DNA of 64,000 nucleotides, from positions 62,001 to 126,000 of the forward strand of contig BOKW01000004.1 of assembly GCA_016861185.1 (NCBI GenBank), given 5' to 3'. Made by a program: the position numbers and the translations under genes. How positions within the stretch are numbered: position 1 is the stretch's first letter; each line of letters begins with the position of its first letter. Source of the stretch: Betaproteobacteria bacterium. Lineage in GTDB: Bacteria > Pseudomonadota > Gammaproteobacteria > Burkholderiales > Burkholderiaceae_F. Under the pieces are notes generated by a model, which was not told the DNA's origin, searched no databases, and saw only the letters and a list, made by a program, of their open reading frames with translations. Positions 22,228-30,782 of the stretch are shown here, piece after piece.

Positions 22228-22833
22228 ATGCCCTGCTACGAGATCGACGGCATCCGGCCGGTGATCGATCCGGCCGCGTTCGTTCATCCGACCGCGATCC
22301 TGATCGGCGACGTGATCATCGGACCGCGCTGCTACGTCGGACCGGCGGCGAGCATCCGCGGCGACTTCGGCCGCATCGTCTTCGAGGAAGGCGCCAACCT
22401 GCAGGACACCTGCGTCGTGCATGGGTTTCCGCACGCCGACACGGTGGTCGAAGTGGACGGCCACATCGGCCACGGCGCCGTGCTGCACGGCTGCGTGGTC
22501 AAGCGCAACGCGTTGGTTGGCATGAACGCGGTCGTGATGGACGAAGCCGTCGTCGGCGAGTCGGCGATGGTCGCCGCTTGCGCGTTCGTCAAGGCCGCAA
22601 TGGTGATCCCGCCGCGCATGCTTGCCGCCGGCATCCCGGCGAAGATCCTGCGCGAGCTGTCGGCCGACGAACTCGAATGGAAAGTCGCCGGCACGCGCGA
22701 ATACCAGAACCTCGCCGTGCGCAGCCTGAACACGATGCGCGAAGTGCAGCCGCTCGCGGCCGTCGAGCCCGACCGCAAGCGCATCGAGCCGATGAGCGGG
22801 GCGGTGCCGAAGGTGGCGTTGAAGAAGGGTTGA
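22228..22833 (+). CDS. paaY: Hexapeptide-repeat protein PaaY
   Basis: 201-residue left-handed beta-helix protein of the gamma-carbonic-anhydrase/PaaY class. Hexapeptide turns run through residues about 12-140 ([32 protein letters not shown]). The metal-binding histidines are VVHGFPHAD and [10 protein letters not shown]. PaaY proteins act as thioesterases that clear inhibitory hydroxylated CoA esters in phenylacetate degradation. It lies 11 bases after paaN and ends that operon. Confidence 0.92.
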   Translation: MPCYEIDGIRPVIDPAAFVHPTAILIGDVIIGPRCYVGPAASIRGDFGRIVFEEGANLQDTCVVHGFPHADTVVEVDGHIGHGAVLHGCVVKRNALVGMNAVVMDEAVVGESAMVAACAFVKAAMVIPPRMLAAGIPAKILRELSADELEWKVAGTREYQNLAVRSLNTMREVQPLAAVEPDRKRIEPMSGAVPKVALKKG

Positions 22834-22916
22834 ACGCCGCCGCGAGCGGCGCGACTCCCGCCCCATCGTTCAGCGCGCGCGCGTGCCCTCCGCGTTGTCG
22901 CCTCTTCGTTCTCCGA

Positions 22917-23433
22917 GGTCGGACGCTCGGGCCGCGAGGCCCCTACTTTCTTTGTCTTGCCAAAGAAAGTAGGCAAAGAAAGGCGCGCCGACGAAGCCGG
23001 TCGCCTGCGGCGACTTCCTTGCGCTGCTCGGGCGGTCCGGCGGGGGTCGTGAACTCGGGCGATCGCGCGCCGATGGCGCGCGCCACGCCCTCAGACAACG
23101 ACCCCCGAAGACCCCGGCCCGCCCTGCGCTGCTCAGCGGCTTCGACGGCAAAGCGAATTGACCCACCCTCACCCCCGCCCTCTCCCGCCCCGGCGGGAGA
23201 GGGGGAAGTGCTTCCCTCTCCCCCGCGAGGGGGAGAGGGTGAGGGAGAGGGGGCGTCGGTTGAAGTACCTGCCGTCGACGGCGCCGAGCAGCGCAGGCGA
23301 GGGCGGGGTCGTGCCCTCGACGAGCAGCGCAGGGCACCCGCGCAGCGGGCGCCTTCGTCGGCGCGCCTTTCTTTGGTCACTTTCTTTGGCAAGACAAAGA
23401 AAGTGACGGCCCCGCGGCCCGAGCGTCCAACCT
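22917..23433. repeat. 517-bp element with about 80-bp terminal inverted repeats
   Basis: The 665-base gap between paaY and thiD is mostly this element. The left arm (GGTCGGACGCTCGGGCCGCG...TACTTTCTTTGTCTTGCC...AAGGCGCGCCGACGAAG, 22917 to about 23000) recurs inverted at about 23353-23433 with only a few differences. Between the arms are GC-rich sequence and two head-to-head CCCTCTCCC/GGGAGAGGG hairpins (23163-23253). Short frames cross it but their peptides (for example FFGKTKK from the arm) have the look of repeat read-through, not a gene. No transposase is present. Confidence 0.8.
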
Positions 23434-23498
23434 AGGAACGACGAAGAAAGAAGTCGCGAAGCGGCGCAGACACGACCCGTTGTCGACCAACGGGCCGC

Positions 23499-24323
23499 TC
23501 ACTTCCACATCGCATGGAAGTGATGCACCGGCCCGTGCCCATGGCCGACGTTCAGCTCGTCGGCATGCTTCAGCGCCTCGGTCAGATACGCCTTCGCGCG
23601 GCGCGCGGCGGCGGGGACGTCCGCTGTCTGCGGCAGCAACGCGGCGAGCGCGGCCGACAGCGTGCAGCCGGTGCCGTGCGTGTTCTTCGTCGCCACACGC
23701 GGCGCGGGCAGCTCGATCATGCGGTCGCCGTCGTGCAGCAGATCGATCGCTTCGGCGCCGGACAGGTGACCGCCCTTCAGCAGCACCCAGCGGCTGCCGG
23801 CGTGCGCCATCTTCTCGCGCAGCCGCTCGGCCGTCCGATACATCTCCTTCAGGTTGTCGGGCGGGCGACTCTCGAGCAGCACGCCCGCCTCGGGCAGGTT
23901 GGGCGTGATCAGCGTGGCGAGCGGCAGCAGCGCTTCGCGCAGCGCGCCGACGGCCACTTTTTCCAGCAGCGGATCGCCGCTTTTCGCGACCATCACCGGA
24001 TCGAGCACGACGTGCGGCGGCTGCCAGCGCGCCAGCCCCGCGGCGACCGCCTCGATCACCGACGCCTGGCCGACCATGCCGATCTTCGCGGCGTCGATCG
24101 CCACGTCGGCGAACAGCGTGTCGATCTGCGCGCGCACGAAGTCGCCCGGAACCGCGAACACCCCCGTGACCGCCTGCGTGTTCTGCACGGTCAGCGCGGC
24201 GACGACCGCGCACGCGTAGGCGCCGAGCGCGCTCATCGCCTTGACGTCGGCGAGGATGCCGGCGCCGCCCGAGGGGTCGACGCCGGCGATGGTGACGGCG
24301 TTCGGAATGCGTCGCTGCGCCAT
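23499..24323 (-). CDS. thiD: HMP / HMP-phosphate kinase ThiD
   Basis: 274-residue ribokinase-fold kinase that phosphorylates HMP and HMP-phosphate to HMP-pyrophosphate for thiamine synthesis. Motifs: AGVDPSGGAGILADVKAMSA near the N-terminus, LDPVMVAKSGD, TPNLPEAGVLL, and the anion hole/catalytic NTHGTGCTLSAA with Gly-Thr-Gly-Cys. It is away from thiC and no THI box is visible upstream, so it is apparently not under the same riboswitch. It is divergent from the TetR-RND operon and its 3' end faces the inverted-repeat element. Confidence 0.95.
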   Translation of the reverse strand: MAQRRIPNAVTIAGVDPSGGAGILADVKAMSALGAYACAVVAALTVQNTQAVTGVFAVPGDFVRAQIDTLFADVAIDAAKIGMVGQASVIEAVAAGLARWQPPHVVLDPVMVAKSGDPLLEKVAVGALREALLPLATLITPNLPEAGVLLESRPPDNLKEMYRTAERLREKMAHAGSRWVLLKGGHLSGAEAIDLLHDGDRMIELPAPRVATKNTHGTGCTLSAALAALLPQTADVPAAARRAKAYLTEALKHADELNVGHGHGPVHHFHAMWK

Positions 24324-24403
24324 GGTCGGCGTGTGATGGGCGTCACAGGGTCGGATCGGGCCGCGAGCTTAGCTTGACGGCCGGGTGGTGCCGGGCATAC
24401 ATT

Positions 24404-24417
24404 ACTGACCGGTCAGT
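24404..24417. promoter_or_regulatory. Perfect palindrome upstream of the TetR-RND operon, probable operator
   Basis: ACTGACCGGTCAGT is a perfect 14-base palindrome in the 216-base gap between thiD and the TetR gene, about 120 bases before that gene's start. TetR regulators that open efflux operons commonly bind such sites to repress themselves and the pump. No confident -35/-10 pair was picked out. It could also affect the divergent thiD promoter. Confidence 0.65.
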
Positions 24418-24539
24418 TAGTTAAGGCCGAATTCCCGAATCACCGATTGCTCCGCGGGCGCGGCGGCCCTTCCCTCCGTCCCGACTCCTCCTCCGGTCGG
24501 GTCGCTGCGTCCGCGGGCATCCTCTTCGCACCTTCCGTC

Positions 24540-25232
24540 ATGCCGACGGCACAAACGACCGCGGCGCGGCCGCGCTGGGAACGACGCAAGGAAGCGCGCC
24601 CGTCGGAACTGCTGGCGGCGGCGCTGGCGCTGTTCGTCGAGAAGGGCTACGCCGGCACGCGGCTCGACGACGTCGCCGCGCGCGCCGGCGTGTCCAAGGG
24701 CACGCTGTACCTGTACTTCGCGAACAAGGAAGAGCTGTTCAAGGCGGTCGTGCGCGAGAACATCGTGCGCAACATCGCCGAAGCGCAGCAGCTCGTCCGC
24801 GCCTACGAAGGCGACACCGGCGAGCTGCTCGCGCACCTGATGCTCCAATGGTGGCGCCGCATCGGCGACACCCCCGCGAGCGGAATCCCCAAGCTCGTGG
24901 TCAGCGAAAGCGGCAACTTTCCCGAGATCGCGCGCTTTTACGTCGACGAGGTGATCGACCCGGTGCACCGGCTGCTCGCCGACGTGATCGAACGCGGCGT
25001 GCGACGCGGCGAGTTCCGCAAGGTCGACGCCGAAACCTTCGTCCGCGTGATGACCGGGCCGCTGGTGATGCTGCTGCTGTGGCGGCATTCGTTCGGTCCC
25101 TGCGGCGATCAGCCGATCGATCCGCAGCGGTACCTTGCGATCCACATCGACAACACGCTGCGCGCGTTGCGGCGCGAGCCCGCGCGCGATCGGCCGGCGC
25201 GCCGCGCCTCGCCGCGCAAGGGGCGGCGATGA
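24540..25232 (+). CDS. TetR family regulator of RND efflux operon
   Basis: 230 residues. The N-terminal helix-turn-helix (ALFVEKGYAGTRLDDVAARAGVSKGTLYLYFANKEELF region, residues about 28-66) is classic TetR. The C-terminal half is a helical effector domain of the AcrR/TtgR style with ESGNFPEIARFYVDEVI. ATG 24540 is chosen; the frame upstream is Arg/Pro-rich and unlikely to be coding. Its stop overlaps the membrane-fusion gene as ATGA, so repressor and pump are one transcript. The palindrome at 24404-24417 is the likely target. Confidence 0.9.
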   Translation: MPTAQTTAARPRWERRKEARPSELLAAALALFVEKGYAGTRLDDVAARAGVSKGTLYLYFANKEELFKAVVRENIVRNIAEAQQLVRAYEGDTGELLAHLMLQWWRRIGDTPASGIPKLVVSESGNFPEIARFYVDEVIDPVHRLLADVIERGVRRGEFRKVDAETFVRVMTGPLVMLLLWRHSFGPCGDQPIDPQRYLAIHIDNTLRALRREPARDRPARRASPRKGRR

Positions 25233-26389
25233 AGCGCAGCGCGGCGCTCGCGATCGTCGCCCTGGTCGCCGCAGCGGGCGTGGCCGGCGCGATGGTGCTG
25301 CGCCGGCCGGCGGCGCCGCAGGCGGCGGTTGCCGCGCCGACGGTCGAGTTCCTCCCCGGCGAGCTGTGGAGCGCGCAGCCGCTCGTGCTCGCGCGCACGC
25401 TGCCGCTGACGGGAACGCTGAAGGCCGCGAACCAGACGATCGTCAAGACGCGCGTTGCCGGCGATCTCGTTCGGCTCGCGGTGCGTGAAGGCGAAAGCGC
25501 GCGCGGCGGGCAACTGCTCGCGCGCATCGATCCGACCGAATACGAATGGCGGGTGAAGCGCGAGCAGGCCGCGCTCGCTGCCGCGCAGGCGCAGCTCGAC
25601 ATCGCCGCCAAGACCCGCGAAAACAACGCCCAACTGCTGGCCAAAGGCTTCATCTCGCAGACCGCGTTCGACAACGCGCAGTCGGGGCTGGAGGCCGCGC
25701 GCGGCAACCGCGACGCCGCCGCAGCTGCGCTCGAACTGGCGCGCAAGGCGCTCGCCGACACCGAAATCCGTGCGCCGATCGCCGGCACGGTCGCCGAGCG
25801 CTTCGCCCAGCCCGGCGAGAAGCTGCCGGTCGACGGCCGCGTGCTGTCGCTCGTCGATCTGTCGTCGATCGAGCTCGAAGCGCCGATTCCGGCCGACAAC
25901 GTCGCGCAGGTCGCGCTCGGCACGCGCGCAGAGTTCCGCCCGGAAGGCATGGACCGCACGTACGCCGGCAGGGTGGTGCGCATCAATCCGGCGACCGCCG
26001 CCGGTTCGCGTTCGGTGTTCGTCTATATCGCCGTCGAGCAGGCCGACCGGGTGATCCGCGCCGGCATGTTCGCGAACGGTCGGCTCGTGCTCGGACGCAG
26101 CGCGCCGACGCTGGCCCTGCCCTTCTCCGCGGTGCGCGAAGAGGCGGGTCGCGCGTCGGTGCTCGCGATCGTCGACGGCAGGCTGGCGCAGGTGCCCGTG
26201 ACGCTCGGCGCGCGCGGCAGCGCCGAGGGGCTCGACGACGCGATCGAAGTTCGCAGCGGACTTGCGCCCGGCACGCAGGTCGTTCGCCAGTTCGACGCGC
26301 GGCTGCCGGTCGGCGGCGCGGTCAAGGTCGCTCAGCCTTCCTCACCCCCCGCTCCTCCGACAAGCTCAGGACACGCCCTCTCCCGCTGA
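25229..26389 (+). CDS. RND efflux membrane-fusion (periplasmic adaptor) protein
   Basis: 386 residues. A signal/anchor (MKRSAALAIVALVAAAGVAGAMVL) lacks a lipobox Cys. A biotinyl-lipoyl-like half follows (VKTRVAGDLVRLAVREGESARGGQLLARID), then an alpha-hairpin coiled coil (about residues 110-185), the second lipoyl half (EIRAPIAGTVAERFAQPGEKL), and a beta-barrel region. It links the inner-membrane pump to an outer-membrane channel. The last 16 residues (SSPPAPPTSSGHALSR) are encoded by repeat sequence, and the stop codon lies in the loop of the hairpin at 26376-26401. Starts as ATGA overlap with the regulator. Confidence 0.93.
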   Translation: MKRSAALAIVALVAAAGVAGAMVLRRPAAPQAAVAAPTVEFLPGELWSAQPLVLARTLPLTGTLKAANQTIVKTRVAGDLVRLAVREGESARGGQLLARIDPTEYEWRVKREQAALAAAQAQLDIAAKTRENNAQLLAKGFISQTAFDNAQSGLEAARGNRDAAAAALELARKALADTEIRAPIAGTVAERFAQPGEKLPVDGRVLSLVDLSSIELEAPIPADNVAQVALGTRAEFRPEGMDRTYAGRVVRINPATAAGSRSVFVYIAVEQADRVIRAGMFANGRLVLGRSAPTLALPFSAVREEAGRASVLAIVDGRLAQVPVTLGARGSAEGLDDAIEVRSGLAPGTQVVRQFDARLPVGGAVKVAQPSSPPAPPTSSGHALSR

Positions 26390-26401
26390 TGCGGGAGAGG
26401 G
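26376..26401. repeat. GGGAGAGGG hairpin carrying the adaptor stop codon
   Basis: CCCTCTCCCGC - TGAT - GCGGGAGAGGG is a perfect 11-base-pair stem with a four-base loop. The TGA stop of the membrane-fusion gene is in the loop. A TCCGACAAGCTCAGGAC segment, another dispersed motif, lies at 26355-26371 inside the coding end. Related hairpins occur at 7170-7212, 23163-23253 and 36324-36353. Confidence 0.75.
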
Positions 26402-26440
26402 AGCCCAACGGCCAACTGCCGACGCCCGACGACCCTCGCC

Positions 26441-29400
26441 ATGTGGTTCACGCGCCTCAGCATCGGCAACCCCTGGCTCGCGACGATGATGATGGTTGCG
26501 TTCGTCGTGCTGGGGCTGTTTTCGGTGCAGCGGCTGCAGGTCGACCAGTTCCCGGACGTGGCGTTTCCGGTCGTCGTCGTGCAGACCGACTATCCGGGCG
26601 CATCGCCCGAAAGCGTGGAGTCCGAGGTCACGCGCAAGATCGAGGAGGCGGTCAACACGGTCAGCGGGCTGCGCGCGCTGACCTCGCGTTCGTACTCGGG
26701 CACCTCGCTCGTCGTCGCCGAATTCGAGCTGACCGTCGATCCGGCCACCGCCACGCAGGACGTGCGCGAGAAGGTCGCCGCGATCCGCGCGACCTTCCGC
26801 CGCGAGGTCAAGGAGCCGAAGATCACGCGCTTCGATCCGGCCGACCGCCCGGTCGTTTCGCTCGCGATGACCTCGACCGGCACGCGCAGCCTGCGCGAGC
26901 TGACCACGCTCGCCGACCAGATCGTCAAGAAGCGCATCGAAAACGTGCGCGGCGTCGGCCAGGTCAACCTGGTCGGCGGCGTCAAGCGCGAGATCCAGGT
27001 CTATCTGAACCCGGCGCAGCTCGAGGCGCTGGCGATCGGGGTCGACCAGGTGATCGCCGCGGTGCGCGGCGAAAACCAGGAGCTGCCGGTGGGCGCGCTG
27101 CGCTCGGCCGAGCAGGAGCGCGTCGTGCAGATCCAGGCGCGCGCGAAGACGCCCGACGACTTCAAGCGCATCGTCGTCACGCGACGGGGTGGGCAGCCGG
27201 TGTACCTGTCGCAGATCGCGACCGTCGTCGATGGCCAGCAGGAGCAGGAATCGGCCGCGCTCGTCGACGACCGCGAGACGCTCGCGCTCGACGTGCTGAA
27301 GGCGCAGGGGCAGAACACGATCGACGTCGTCGACTCGGTACGCAAAGCGGTGACGGCCGTCGCGCGCGAACTGCCGCCCGACGTGAAGCTCGAGGTCGTC
27401 AAGGACGCGTCGACGCCGATCCGCACCGCCGTGTCGAACGTCGCGCGCACGATGGTCGAGGGCGGTCTGCTGACGATCCTCATCGTGTTCCTGTTCATCG
27501 GCTCGTGGCGCTCGACGGTGATCACGGGGCTGACGCTGCCGATCTCGGTGATCGGCACCTTCCTCGTGATGTACTGGTTCGGGTTCACGCTGAACATGCT
27601 GACGCTGATGGCGCTGTCGCTGTCGATCGGCCTGCTGATCGACGACGCGATCGTCGTGCGCGAGAACATCGTGCGCCACGGCGCGATGGGCAAGCCCCCG
27701 CGCGAAGCGGCCCTGATCGGCACCCAGGAGATCGGACTGGCGGTGCTGGCGACGACACTGTCGATCGTCGCGGTGTTCCTGCCGGTCGGCTTCATGGGCG
27801 GGATCATCGGGCAGTTCTTCCACCAGTTCGGCATCACGGTCGTCGCGGCGGTGCTGATCTCGCTGTTCGTGTCGTTCACGCTCGACCCGATGCTGTCGTC
27901 GGTCTGGCACGACCCGGCCGTGCACGGCGCCAAGCCGCACGGTCGCTGGTTCGGCTGGCTCGGCTGGGTGCTCGAACGCTTCGAGCGCGCGACGACACGG
28001 ACCGCCGACGTCTACCACGTGCTGCTGAAATGGGCGCTCGCGCATCGCGGCAAGACCTCGCTGATCGCGACCGCGATCTTCCTCGGCAGCTTCACGCTGG
28101 TGCCGCTGCTCGGTACCGAGTTCGTGCCGCAGGCCGACTTCTCCGAATCTCAGGTCAACTTCCGCACGCCCGAGGGCAGCTCGCTCGAAGCGACGACCGC
28201 GAAGGCGCGCCAGGTCGAGGCGGCGCTGCGCGAGTTCCCGGAAGTGCTGTACACGTACACGACGATCAACACCGGCGCCGTGCAGGCGAAGAACGCGGCG
28301 ACCGTCTACGTGAAGCTCAAGCCGCGCGCCGAGCGCACGCGCAACCAGGCGGACCTCACACGGCCGATGCGCGAGCGGCTCGCGCGCATCGCCGGCATCG
28401 AGGTCACGCACGTCGGCGTGATGAACCCGGTCGCGCAGCAGAAGATCCTCGTCGTCTCGCTGCAGGGCCCCGACCTGAAGCAGCTCGAGCGCTACAACGA
28501 CGAGGCGCGGCAGCGGCTGGCGCAGATCCCCGGCCTGGTCGACCTCGATTCGAGCCTGCGGCCGGCGCGGCCCACCGTCGACCTGCTGATCGACCGCGAT
28601 CTGGCCGGTGATCTGGGCGTCGGCGTGGAGCGCATCGGCGCGGCGCTTCGCCCGCTGCTCGCCGGCGACGAAACGAGCACCTGGCGCGGTCCGGACGACG
28701 AGAACTACAACGTGATGGTGCGGCTTCCGCCCGGCCAGCGCGCGACGAACGCCGACCTCGAACGGCTGACGATCACGAGCAGCCAGCTCGCCGCCGACGG
28801 CAGCCCGAAGGTCGTTCCGCTGCGCCAGGTCGTCGATCTCGTACCGACGGTCGGTGCCTCGCAGATCAACCGGCGCGACCTGACGCGGGAGGTGGAGCTG
28901 ACCGCCAACGTTTACGGCCGCTCGGCCGGCGACGTGAGCCGCGACATCCAGAAGGCACTCGCCGAGATCGACTGGAAGCCCGGCTACCGCGTCGTGATGG
29001 GCGGCTCGACCAAGGACATGGCCGAGAGCTTCGGCTACGCGGTTTCGGCGCTGCTGCTGGCAATCGCTTTCATCTACATGATCCTGGCGTCGCAGTTTCG
29101 CAGCTTCCTGCAGCCGATCGCGATCATGAGCTCGCTGCCGCTGACGCTGATCGGCGTTTTCCTCGCGCTGCTGCTGTTCCGCTCCACGCTGAACATCTTC
29201 TCGATCATCGGCTTCATCATGCTGATGGGCCTGGTGACGAAGAACGCGATCCTGCTGGTCGACTTCGCCAACCAGGCGCGCGCCGGGTTCGAGGGCAACC
29301 CGCCGCTGGGTCGCACCGAGGCGCTGCTCGAAGCCGCGCGCGTGCGGCTGCGGCCGATCCTGATGACGACGCTGGCGATGATCTTCGGCATGATCCCGCT

Positions 29401-29608
29401 CGCGTTGGGGCTCACGGAAGGCAGCGAGCAGCGCGCCCCGATGGGCCAGGCGGTGATCGGCGGCATCATCACCTCGAGCCTGCTGACGCTGGTCGTCGTG
29501 CCGGTGATCTACAGCTACCTCGACGACTTCGCGCAGTGGGCCGGGCGCAGGCGCGCCGGCGGCGTTGCCGTACCGGCGCAGGCGCCCGCGGCGAAGCGCG
29601 ACGACTGA
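26441..29608 (+). CDS. RND efflux pump inner-membrane transporter
   Basis: 1055 residues of the HAE1/AcrB-like RND superfamily: 12 membrane segments in the usual 1+5 / 1+5 arrangement with two large periplasmic loops. The proton-relay acidic pair is visible in TM4 (SIGLLIDDAIVVREN), and GxxLDP-type (FTLDPML) and ILLVDFANQ motifs follow. It starts 51 bases after the adaptor gene, across the hairpin at 26376-26401. It would export hydrophobic or amphiphilic compounds using the proton gradient. There is no channel gene in the operon; TolC encoded at 30783 may serve. Substrate unknown. Confidence 0.95.
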   Translation: MWFTRLSIGNPWLATMMMVAFVVLGLFSVQRLQVDQFPDVAFPVVVVQTDYPGASPESVESEVTRKIEEAVNTVSGLRALTSRSYSGTSLVVAEFELTVDPATATQDVREKVAAIRATFRREVKEPKITRFDPADRPVVSLAMTSTGTRSLRELTTLADQIVKKRIENVRGVGQVNLVGGVKREIQVYLNPAQLEALAIGVDQVIAAVRGENQELPVGALRSAEQERVVQIQARAKTPDDFKRIVVTRRGGQPVYLSQIATVVDGQQEQESAALVDDRETLALDVLKAQGQNTIDVVDSVRKAVTAVARELPPDVKLEVVKDASTPIRTAVSNVARTMVEGGLLTILIVFLFIGSWRSTVITGLTLPISVIGTFLVMYWFGFTLNMLTLMALSLSIGLLIDDAIVVRENIVRHGAMGKPPREAALIGTQEIGLAVLATTLSIVAVFLPVGFMGGIIGQFFHQFGITVVAAVLISLFVSFTLDPMLSSVWHDPAVHGAKPHGRWFGWLGWVLERFERATTRTADVYHVLLKWALAHRGKTSLIATAIFLGSFTLVPLLGTEFVPQADFSESQVNFRTPEGSSLEATTAKARQVEAALREFPEVLYTYTTINTGAVQAKNAATVYVKLKPRAERTRNQADLTRPMRERLARIAGIEVTHVGVMNPVAQQKILVVSLQGPDLKQLERYNDEARQRLAQIPGLVDLDSSLRPARPTVDLLIDRDLAGDLGVGVERIGAALRPLLAGDETSTWRGPDDENYNVMVRLPPGQRATNADLERLTITSSQLAADGSPKVVPLRQVVDLVPTVGASQINRRDLTREVELTANVYGRSAGDVSRDIQKALAEIDWKPGYRVVMGGSTKDMAESFGYAVSALLLAIAFIYMILASQFRSFLQPIAIMSSLPLTLIGVFLALLLFRSTLNIFSIIGFIMLMGLVTKNAILLVDFANQARAGFEGNPPLGRTEALLEAARVRLRPILMTTLAMIFGMIPLALGLTEGSEQRAPMGQAVIGGIITSSLLTLVVVPVIYSYLDDFAQWAGRRRAGGVAVPAQAPAAKRDD

Positions 29609-29711
29609 CGCGACGGAACGCAGGAATCGCGGCGCGAAACGCGGCGGTCGGCGCGGGGCCGATTGATAGAATCCGCGCCGACCCGCCCGAGCAAACCAAG
29701 AACATCCCGCC

Positions 29712-30425
29712 ATGCCCACCGTCACCGCCGCGCCGAACGACTTCTTCGACATCGAGCGCGCGCGCTACAACATGGTCGAGCAGCAGGTTCGGACCTGGGA
29801 AGTGCTCGACCAGTCGGTGCTCGACCTGCTGTTCGTCGTCAAGCGCGAGGACTTCGTGCCGCCGGCGTACCGGCGGCTCGCGTTCACCGACATGGAGATC
29901 CCGCTTCGGATCGATGTCGACGGCGCGGTCTACGACAGCGGCGAGTCGATGTTCGCGCCGAAGGTCGAGGCGCGTTTCCTGCAGGAGCTGGGCATCCGCC
30001 CGCACGAGCACGTGCTCGAGATCGGCACCGGCTCGGGCCATATGGCCGCGCTCGCCGCGCACAAGGCGCAGCACGTGCTGTCGATCGAGATCGACGAGCG
30101 GCTCAAGCAGTTCGGCGAGGCGAACCTCGCGCGGGCCGGCGTGCGCAACGTCAAGGTCGAACTGGGCGACGGCGCGCGCGGCTGGCCGGCACGCGCGCCG
30201 TACGACGTGATCATCGTCTCCGGCGGTCTGCCTGCGCTGCCGCCCGGGCTGCTCGAACAACTGAAGATCGGCGGGCGGCTCGCCGCGATCGTCGGCGAGG
30301 CGCCGGTGATGACGGCGCAGATCGTGACGCGCGTCACCGACGGCGGCTACGACACGTTGAAACTCTTCGAGACCAACGTCAGGTTCCTGCGCAACGCGTG
30401 GCGACCGTCGACGTTCCGGTTTTGA
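29712..30425 (+). CDS. Protein-L-isoaspartate O-methyltransferase family protein
   Basis: 237-residue SAM-dependent methyltransferase of the PIMT family. Features: ARYNMVEQQVRTWEVLD at the N-terminus, FVPPAYRRLAFTDMEIP, MFAPKVEARFLQEL (the MxxP..A substrate loop) and motif I VLEIGTGSGHMAAL. It would methylate isoaspartyl residues for repair. The linkage PIMT - rhodanese - TolC is seen in several beta-proteobacteria. Its stop and the next start share one base (TGATG). Confidence 0.88.
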   Translation: MPTVTAAPNDFFDIERARYNMVEQQVRTWEVLDQSVLDLLFVVKREDFVPPAYRRLAFTDMEIPLRIDVDGAVYDSGESMFAPKVEARFLQELGIRPHEHVLEIGTGSGHMAALAAHKAQHVLSIEIDERLKQFGEANLARAGVRNVKVELGDGARGWPARAPYDVIIVSGGLPALPPGLLEQLKIGGRLAAIVGEAPVMTAQIVTRVTDGGYDTLKLFETNVRFLRNAWRPSTFRF

Positions 30426-30748
30426 TGAAAGCTCTCACCGCGCCCGAACTGGCACGGTGGCTGCGGGACGAGACGCGTCCGCGACCGCTGCTGCTCGACG
30501 TGCGCGAACCGTGGGAGTTCCAGATCTGCCGGATCGAGGGCTCCGAGCTGATCCCGATCCGCGCGCTCGCCGTGCGTTTCGAGGAACTGGACCGCGAGCG
30601 TCCGATCGTCTGCATCTGCCATCACGGCGGGCGCAGCGCGCACGTGACGATGTTCCTGATGCACCAGGGTTTTGCGGACGTGTACAACCTGACCGGCGGC
30701 GTCGACGCGTGGGCGCGCCAGGTCGATCCGGCGATGCCGGTCTACTAG
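30425..30748 (+). CDS. Single-domain rhodanese-like protein
   Basis: 107 residues covering one rhodanese domain. LLDVREPWEFQICRIEGSELIPI is the N-terminal family stretch. The active-site loop is CHHGGRS with the persulfide-forming Cys, and GFADVYNLTGGVDAW closes the domain. A sulfurtransferase role is likely but the acceptor is unknown. It is coupled to the upstream methyltransferase through TGATG and followed 34 bases later by tolC. Confidence 0.92.
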   Translation: MKALTAPELARWLRDETRPRPLLLDVREPWEFQICRIEGSELIPIRALAVRFEELDRERPIVCICHHGGRSAHVTMFLMHQGFADVYNLTGGVDAWARQVDPAMPVY

Positions 30749-30782
30749 AAGAAGCACCAACCCCTCGGGCGGAGAAAGCGTG

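Noticed and set aside
22834..23450. Short frames in the repeat element between paaY and thiD
   Set aside because: Their peptides come from the repeat arms and hairpins, no ribosome site precedes them, and the two arms encode the same kind of peptide in opposite directions.
26366..29752. 1128-codon open frame antisense to the RND pump gene
   Set aside because: High-GC codon bias leaves antisense frames open. The translation is low-complexity Arg/His/Asp sequence without family motifs, while the sense frame is a complete RND pump.
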